A DNA stretch of 64,000 nt from contig OY288147.1 of the NCBI GenBank assembly GCA_958439195.1, positions 173,519 to 237,518 of the forward strand, in the 5' to 3' direction. The first letter of the stretch is position 1. Each line of letters starts with the position of its first letter. This DNA is from an uncultured Paracoccaceae bacterium (GTDB lineage: Bacteria; Pseudomonadota; Alphaproteobacteria; Rhodobacterales; Rhodobacteraceae). Shown here piece by piece: positions 59,273-64,000 of this stretch. Both the position numbers and the translations under genes were made by a program. The notes under the pieces were generated by a model. The model had not been told where the DNA came from. It worked only from the letters and a program-made list of their open reading frames with translations, and made no database searches.

Positions 59273-60217
59273 TCAATAGCGTATCCGATGGCACAGCGTG
59301 CCGGGCGCAGCCAGCACCGCGCCGTAACTTTTCGGCAGATCGTCAAACCCGCTCTCTCCCGAAATCAATCCCTCCAGCGCCGGGTCGCGCAGCAACCCCA
59401 AGGCCGTTTCCAACCGCCGCCGATAGGTCCATCGTGGCGCGCGCGCAGGCGGCACCGAACCCACCTGCGAACTGATCAACCGCAACCGCTTGCTGTGGAA
59501 CGCCCCGCCCAGCGCCACAGGGGTTTCCCCCGCGCCATGCCAGCTTGCCTCCACCACCACAGCCTCCATCCCCGCGCATCCCAGCGCCGTCGCCAACCCC
59601 GCCGCCGATGCGCTGGTGTGGATCACCACATCGCAATCCATCGGGGCCGCCTCTGGCGCTGCAAACCCACATCCCAGCGCCGCCGCCAAACCCGCCCGCT
59701 CGGCCACCGGGTCCACCAGCACCACGTCGGCCCCCGGCAACCGCGCGCACAGATACCCCACCAGCGCCCCCACAACCCCCGCACCGATCACCGCGATCCG
59801 GTCCCCGGCCCCGGCCCCGCTGTCCCACAGGATGTTCAGCGCCGTCTCCATATTGGCGGCCAGCACCGCCCGCGCCGCAGGCACCCCATCCGGCACGGCA
59901 ATCAACGCCGCCTCTGGCAGGCGAAACGCGGTCTGATGCGGAAACAGGGCAAACACCGCCCGCCCCGCCAGCGCACCCTCCGTCGCCTCACCCACCATGC
60001 AGTAGCCGTATTTCACCGGGAACGGGAATGCCCCTTCCTGATGCGGCGCGCGCATCCGCGCCCATTCCGCCTCTGGCACCCGCCCCTGAAACACCAGCCG
60101 CTCGGTCCCCCGGCTGATGCCAGACCACAGCGCCCGCACCGCCACACCCTCGCCCATCGTGGCAGCCCGTATCTCGGCCTGACCGGGGGCCACGCACCAC
60201 AGCGCCCGCGCCGTCAT
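59273..60217 (-). CDS. Zinc-type (MDR) alcohol dehydrogenase-like protein
   Basis: 314 residues from ATG 60217, whose ATGA overlaps a small upstream frame. GroES-like domain ALWSGISRGTERLVFQG with FPVKYGYCMVGEATEG, then a Rossmann part with IAVIGAGVVGALVGYLCARL (GxGxxG) and VVLVDPVAERAGLAAALG; FPHQTAFRLPEAALIAVP sits where catalytic-domain residues lie. The usual GHE zinc motif is not seen; this SGISRGTE branch (BchC-like) lacks the structural zinc. It oxidises or reduces a carbonyl with NAD(P)H. First of the four closely packed genes; partner substrate unknown. Confidence 0.9.
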   Translation of the reverse strand: MTARALWCVAPGQAEIRAATMGEGVAVRALWSGISRGTERLVFQGRVPEAEWARMRAPHQEGAFPFPVKYGYCMVGEATEGALAGRAVFALFPHQTAFRLPEAALIAVPDGVPAARAVLAANMETALNILWDSGAGAGDRIAVIGAGVVGALVGYLCARLPGADVVLVDPVAERAGLAAALGCGFAAPEAAPMDCDVVIHTSASAAGLATALGCAGMEAVVVEASWHGAGETPVALGGAFHSKRLRLISSQVGSVPPARAPRWTYRRRLETALGLLRDPALEGLISGESGFDDLPKSYGAVLAAPGTLCHRIRY

Positions 60218-60522
60218 GCCCGCCCCGCCACGTCGATCATCCCGCGCGCCTCTGGCTGTCTCTGCACCTGCAATCCTGTGGTTCCATCCCGGACATCCCG
60301 CCCCTGCTGCAACGGCCCAAACTGTCCGTTCATCAGCACGCTGTCCAGCCTGCCGCCGCGCCCCGCGCCGCCAGATGCCGAACCGAACTGCCGTGCCGCA
60401 TGTCCCGCCCCCCGCCATCCGCACCAACGCGCACCGCCCCGCCCCGGCGCTTCGCGCCCGGTCGCCGCATATCGGCCTTCAATCACTGGGTCCGCGCCTG
60501 TCGCGCAGTTAAAAACAGTCAT
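60214..60522 (-). CDS. Small hypothetical protein upstream of the dehydrogenase (low confidence)
   Basis: 102 residues. No family recognised; rich in Gly, Arg and Gln (LMNGQFGPLQQGRDVRDGT), with no signal peptide. In favour of a real gene: TTGGAAG before ATG 60522, an ATGA stop/start overlap with the dehydrogenase, and position at the head of the four-gene unit. Against: composition close to that of antisense frames. It could also be a remnant of a larger gene or just leader sequence. Confidence 0.4.
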   Translation of the reverse strand: MTVFNCATGADPVIEGRYAATGREAPGRGGARWCGWRGAGHAARQFGSASGGAGRGGRLDSVLMNGQFGPLQQGRDVRDGTTGLQVQRQPEARGMIDVAGRA

Positions 60523-60701
60523 GGCACTTCCAAGAAACGTCCCCCGCTACCTAGTCCTGCGACTCGCGCATCAAGGGGGATGACAGAAATTCGATCACCC
60601 GATCACGTTTCCGTGGGCGCCCGCTTTCCGGCTCGACAGTCCCCCGCTTGCCCTACCCTCTCACCACCCGCAGGCACCACAACAGGAATGGACCGCCAAG
60701 C

Positions 60702-61442
60702 ATGAGCCTCCGCGTCTGGCTGGGCCTTGCCCGCTCGCTCGTCATCTACAACAACCCGCTGCGCACCCGGCCGCTGCGTCGGTTCTATCGTGGCCTGCTT
60801 TCCCCCGGCGATCTCTGCTTTGATATCGGCGCCCATGTCGGCACCCGCGCCCGCGCCATGCGCGCCGCCGGGGCGCGCGTCGTGGCGCTGGAACCACAGG
60901 AACCCTTCGCCGGTTTCCTGCGCCACACCCTGCCCCACGACATCACCTTGATCCAGGTCGCCGCCGGGCCGCAGGAAACCGTGGCCGAAATGGCCGTCTC
61001 CACCCTGCACCCCACCGTGTCATCGTTGCAGCCCGATTTCGCCACCACCGCCGGGGCGACCCCCGGCTTTGCCCATGTCGTATGGGACAAACGCCAGCGC
61101 GTGCGCGTCACCACGCTTGACCACCTGATCGCCGCCCACGGCATCCCCGCCTATGTCAAGATCGACGTCGAAGGCTTTGAACTGGACGTCCTCGCTGGTC
61201 TGTCGCAACCCCTGCCCCTGATCTCGGTCGAATACCTGCCCGACTTGCCCGATCAGACCGCCCTCGTCATCGAACGTTTGCAAAACCTTGGCCCCTACCG
61301 CTTCAATCCCGTGCAGGGCGAAGCGGGCCGCTTCCTCTGGCCCGACTGGCGCAAGGCCAGCGACACCATCGCCTGGCTTCGCGCCCTGCCCCCCGGCACC
61401 CGTTCGGGTGACCTTTACGCCCGGCGTCAACTGGCGAAATAG
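60702..61442 (+). CDS. FkbM-family methyltransferase
   Basis: 246 residues. DLCFDIGAHVGTRARAMRAAG is the SAM loop, VVALEPQEPFAGFLRHTL motif II and IPAYVKIDVEGFELDVLAGL the very characteristic KIDVEGxE of FkbM proteins. SAM-dependent methylation of sugars or lipids is usual. ATG 60702 is taken as start, although the ribosome-binding site (AGGA at 60683) is somewhat distant. Alone on the plus strand among minus-strand neighbours; its end overlaps the ABC1-kinase end by 16 bases (convergent). Confidence 0.9.
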   Translation: MSLRVWLGLARSLVIYNNPLRTRPLRRFYRGLLSPGDLCFDIGAHVGTRARAMRAAGARVVALEPQEPFAGFLRHTLPHDITLIQVAAGPQETVAEMAVSTLHPTVSSLQPDFATTAGATPGFAHVVWDKRQRVRVTTLDHLIAAHGIPAYVKIDVEGFELDVLAGLSQPLPLISVEYLPDLPDQTALVIERLQNLGPYRFNPVQGEAGRFLWPDWRKASDTIAWLRALPPGTRSGDLYARRQLAK

Positions 61443-62743
61443 CGCCCCATCACCCGGTCCAGATCCACCCGTGCCCGCAGCCGCGCCACCAGCAGATACA
61501 GCCCCCCGAACTTGCGATGCAGGAACAGCACCTCGGGCGGCGGCACGTGCCACAGATCGCGGTCCATTCCCAAGGCCATCCCCCGGTCGCGCAATTCGGT
61601 CACCAGATCGCGCCGCCCGAAATCATACACACCCCCCGCCCGCAGCGGCCCGAACGCCAGATCGGCCAATTCCACCACCGCCCGCCGATGCGCCGCGCCC
61701 AGCCCCTCCGGCAAATACCCCATCGCGGTCATCGCCTGCAGCATCGCCTCCGGCTCCCCTGCAATCCCCGCTTGCACCACAGCCCGGAACCGCCCGGCCA
61801 ACCCATCAGGAAAACTCCGCGCCGCGCCGAAATCCAGCAACACCACCCGCCCCGTCCCCCCCTGCCAGCGAAAATTGGCAAAGTTCGGATCGGTCTGCAT
61901 CAGGTTGAAATCGAACAACTCCTCCAGCACCAACCCGATCAACCGCGCCGCCACGTCATCGCGCACCTCCTGCGGTGCATCCTCCAGCGCCTCGATCGGC
62001 AGGCTGTCGACATAGTCCATCGCCAGAACCTCACCGCCTGACAGATCGTCAAACGGCACCGGCACGACAAACCCCTCCCGCCCTGCCAGCAGATCGCCGA
62101 AGCGCCGCATCTGCGCCGCCTCACGCCGATAATCCGCCTCCTCGTGCAACTGCCGCTTCGCTTCGGCCAGCAACGGCCCCACCTCCAGCCGCCCCGGCAC
62201 CAGCCCCGACAGCCGCATCAGCGCCGCCACATTGTCCACGTCACTGTCGATGCTCGCCCGTATCCCCGGATACTGCACCTTGATCGCCAGATCGCGCCCG
62301 TCCCTGGTCTGCGCCCGATGCACCTGCCCGATCGACGCCGCCGCAATCGGCCGCACGTCAAACCGACGGAACCGCGACAGCCACCCCACACCCCACGCCC
62401 CGTCCAGCACGCGGCGCAACTGCGCGGGTGGCATCGGCTCTGCCTCGGCGCGCAACCGTGCCAGAATGGCCGCCATCTCCGCAGGCAGCATCTCGCCCGC
62501 ATCCATCGACAAAAGCTGCCCCACCTTCATCGCCGCCCCGCGCAACTGCGCCAGTTGGTCCGTCACCCGCCGCGCATTACCGGGCGTCAGCAGCAGGTCG
62601 CCCAGCCGGGGCCGCTCTCCCTGCGCCAACCGCATCGCCCCTTGCACCAGCGCCCGCCCGCCGATCCCGGTGGCCAGCCCGCCCAGCGCCACCATCCGCC
62701 GCACGCGCCCGCTCGGCACCTCCCGCCCTTCCCCGTCACGCAT
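61427..62743 (-). CDS. ABC1/UbiB-family atypical kinase
   Basis: 438 residues from ATG 62743. KxGQ-type motif in LRGAAMKVGQLLSMDAGEML, AAASIGQVHRAQTRDGRDL, ATP-binding Lys in AIKVQYPGIRAS, the ExD-like region LHEEADYRREAAQM, catalytic QTDPNFANFRWQ and metal-binding VVLLDFGAARSF. This is the ADCK/COQ8/UbiB set; bacterial members assist ubiquinone synthesis or lipid homeostasis as ATPases rather than protein kinases. Overlaps the inositol-phosphatase-like stop by eight bases. Confidence 0.92.
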   Translation of the reverse strand: MRDGEGREVPSGRVRRMVALGGLATGIGGRALVQGAMRLAQGERPRLGDLLLTPGNARRVTDQLAQLRGAAMKVGQLLSMDAGEMLPAEMAAILARLRAEAEPMPPAQLRRVLDGAWGVGWLSRFRRFDVRPIAAASIGQVHRAQTRDGRDLAIKVQYPGIRASIDSDVDNVAALMRLSGLVPGRLEVGPLLAEAKRQLHEEADYRREAAQMRRFGDLLAGREGFVVPVPFDDLSGGEVLAMDYVDSLPIEALEDAPQEVRDDVAARLIGLVLEELFDFNLMQTDPNFANFRWQGGTGRVVLLDFGAARSFPDGLAGRFRAVVQAGIAGEPEAMLQAMTAMGYLPEGLGAAHRRAVVELADLAFGPLRAGGVYDFGRRDLVTELRDRGMALGMDRDLWHVPPPEVLFLHRKFGGLYLLVARLRARVDLDRVMGRYFAS

Positions 62744-63530
62744 CCCGCAATAGCCCGGCAAAGGCATCAAACAGCGCGGGCACCGCCGCCACCACCGTCC
62801 CCGTCTCCCACGGGTCTTCGCCGGGGGCCAAACCCTCCACCCGCACCCCCGCCGCCGCCATCAGCGCCAGCCCCGCCGCGATGTCCCACCGCTGCAACCG
62901 CCGCTCCCAGAACCCGTCCAGCCGCCCCGAAGCCACATAAGCCAGATCCAGCGCCGCCGCCCCCATCCGCCGCACCCCGGCGCATCGTGGGGCCAACCGT
63001 GCTATATCGGCGGCATGGGCGCCAATATCCGCCATCCCGCCAAACGGTATCCCGGTCCCGAACAGCGCCCCCACCATCTCGACCGTCCCCGCAGGCCCAA
63101 CCGCCCGTCCGTTCAGCGTGATCCCGCCTCCCGGCCCGGCGGCAAAAGTCTCGCCCCGCAGCGGATCATGCACCACCCCCAGAACCGGACGCCCCGCCAC
63201 CTCCAACCCCACCGATACGCACCAATGCCCGATCCCGCGCAGAAAATTCGTCGTCCCGTCCAGCGGATCAACAACCCATCGCCGCCCGCCTTCCGCTGCC
63301 GCCGTCTCTTCACCCAGCCAGCCATCACCGGGCCATTCCCCCAGCAGCCGCCCGCGCAGATGCGCCTCGGCCGCCACATCCGCTTCGGATACGAAATCTC
63401 CCGCACGCTTTGACGATACCACCAACCCATCCCGCGCCCGGTAATGGCCCAGCAGGATGTCGCCCGCCTCTTGCGCCGCCGCCACCGCAACCGCCAGTTC
63501 CTGCGTCAAATCCTGCGCCATCCCCGTCAT
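62736..63530 (-). CDS. Inositol-monophosphatase family phosphatase
   Basis: 264 residues from ATG 63530. The metal motifs are complete: GWLGEETAAAEGGRRW with metal-binding Glu, WVVDPLDGTTNFLRGIGHW (DPxDGT) and late ERRLQRWDIAAGLALMAAAG (WDxAAG). Typical members dephosphorylate inositol phosphate, fructose-1,6-bisphosphate or PAP, so the substrate stays open. Its ATG overlaps, in ATGA, the stop that a corrected reading of the upstream glycosyltransferase would have, which supports that start. The same frame happens to stay open into the glycosyltransferase only because of its frameshift. Confidence 0.92.
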   Translation of the reverse strand: MTGMAQDLTQELAVAVAAAQEAGDILLGHYRARDGLVVSSKRAGDFVSEADVAAEAHLRGRLLGEWPGDGWLGEETAAAEGGRRWVVDPLDGTTNFLRGIGHWCVSVGLEVAGRPVLGVVHDPLRGETFAAGPGGGITLNGRAVGPAGTVEMVGALFGTGIPFGGMADIGAHAADIARLAPRCAGVRRMGAAALDLAYVASGRLDGFWERRLQRWDIAAGLALMAAAGVRVEGLAPGEDPWETGTVVAAVPALFDAFAGLLRDA

Positions 63531-64000
63531 CCCGTGATCCTCGCCAATACCGCTGCCAGCCCGCGCCGCCGTGTCATCCCAACCGGGCAGGGCCGCCCCC
63601 GCGCGCCGCGCCGCCGCGGCCATCCGCCCGCGGAACCCGCCATCCGTCAGCACCAACCGCAGCGCCCCGGCAAACCCCGCCACATCGCCCACCGGCACCA
63701 ACAACCCTGCCGCCTCCGGCACCGTGTCCGGCACCGCCCCCGTGCGGCAACTGACGATGGGCAACCCCTGCGCCAAAGCCTCGTTGAACACGATCCCGTA
63801 TCCCTCATAGCGCGTGGCCAGCGCAAACACGCTTGCCTCGGCATAAAGCCTGTCCCGCGCGTCCGCTCTCCACCCGCCCCGCCAACCGGATACGGTCTGC
63901 CACCGATGACGCCGCCACACGCCGCCGCAATTCCTCCACATGCGCGGCGTCCCAGGGCGTGCCAACGATCTCCGCCCGCCATTCCAGATCGCCCAATCAA
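63527..64000 (-). pseudogene. Family-4 glycosyltransferase, C-terminal part with two frameshifts (5' end outside window)
   Basis: Read on the minus strand from the window edge, RIRLAGRV near 63880 is a GT4 stretch; at about 63869-63876 (CTCCACCC on plus) the protein continues one frame over as DRLYAEASVFALATRYEGYG then GIVFNEALAQGLPIVSC, the hallmark EGFG-type UDP/GDP-sugar site. At 63556-63563 (CCAGCCCG on plus) another one-base shift returns AARLAAVLARITG and a stop at 63529-63527. Both shifts are explained by one extra G/C in a short run, so either a decayed gene or two sequence errors. Intact, it would transfer a sugar to a lipid or glycan. Confidence 0.75.

Noticed and set aside
62736..63965. 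Apparent fusion of a glycosyltransferase C-terminus to an inositol-monophosphatase-like enzyme
   Set aside because: The joint exists only because of an apparent extra base near 63556-63563; correcting it gives a proper stop with an ATGA overlap.
1..64000. Mobile elements, phage genes, integrase, tRNA and CRISPR arrays
   Set aside because: No transposase, integrase, terminal inverted repeats, tRNA-like cloverleaf or spaced direct-repeat array was seen; the only tandem repeats are the three 12-base arrays without spacers.

Overview
The window looks like a chromosomal segment of a GC-rich alphaproteobacterium, most likely of the Rhodobacter/Roseobacter group (Rhodobacterales). The reasons are the strong G/C third-position bias, the dense ATGA/GTGA gene overlaps, the PotABCD-like transporters next to hydantoinase/oxoprolinase genes, and the style of the exopolysaccharide genes. 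No rRNA, tRNA, insertion sequence, phage gene or CRISPR array was seen.

Layout. (1) 1-8 kb holds mixed genes: the end of an aldehyde dehydrogenase gene, an arylformamidase-like hydrolase, an exported coiled-coil protein with a 1237-residue peptidoglycan-binding exported protein, GNAT acetyltransferases and a cupin/SnoaL fusion. (2) 8-29 kb is a block of nitrogen-compound catabolism, nearly all on the minus strand. One apparent operon (29116 down to 18752) runs hyuB, hyuA, pxpA, a small biotin carrier, biotin carboxylase, pxpB, pxpC, a solute-binding-protein homologue with no signal peptide, and a two-winged-helix GntR regulator. A second operon (18492 down to about 9427), with a good sigma70 promoter and a palindrome inside it, encodes a polyamine-type ABC transporter with two ATPases, two SDR dehydrogenases, an amidase and a NodB-type deacetylase, and ends in an intrinsic terminator. 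A micro-operon follows (CxxCG protein, CobW GTPase, GNAT). (3) 29-46 kb has an AraC regulator, a second hyuAB pair with LysR, ene-reductase and MaoC-like genes, a D-carbamoylase with a CoA-transferase and an acyl-CoA dehydrogenase, and a third hyuAB pair behind an N-carbamoylsarcosine-amidase-like gene. The last is divergent from a LysR gene across a perfect T-N11-A palindrome. Together this looks like a specialised capacity to import and open cyclic amides/ureides (hydantoin, N-methylhydantoin, lactams) and to use the released carbamoyl compounds and acids.

(4) 47-52 kb is a plus-strand polysaccharide operon: UDP-glucuronate-decarboxylase-like enzyme, GalE, a cellulose-synthase-like glycosyltransferase, an exported GH26-like hydrolase and a small exported protein. 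(5) 52.8-64 kb holds envelope and unknown-biosynthesis genes: a flippase-like protein, an alkaline-phosphatase-superfamily membrane enzyme, a CDP-alcohol phosphatidyltransferase, a b561 cytochrome, and a compact four-gene unit (zinc-type dehydrogenase, degenerate pterin-synthase-like protein, methyltransferase, RibD-type reductase). Then come an FkbM methyltransferase, an ABC1 kinase, an inositol-monophosphatase-like gene and a family-4 glycosyltransferase that carries two apparent frameshifts and runs off the window.

The best candidates for something undescribed are the four-gene pterin-synthase-like unit at 57.2-60.2 kb, whose PTPS homologue has lost its usual catalytic residues, and the cytosolic binding-protein/double-winged-helix regulator pair at the end of the HyuAB-PxpABC-biotin operon.
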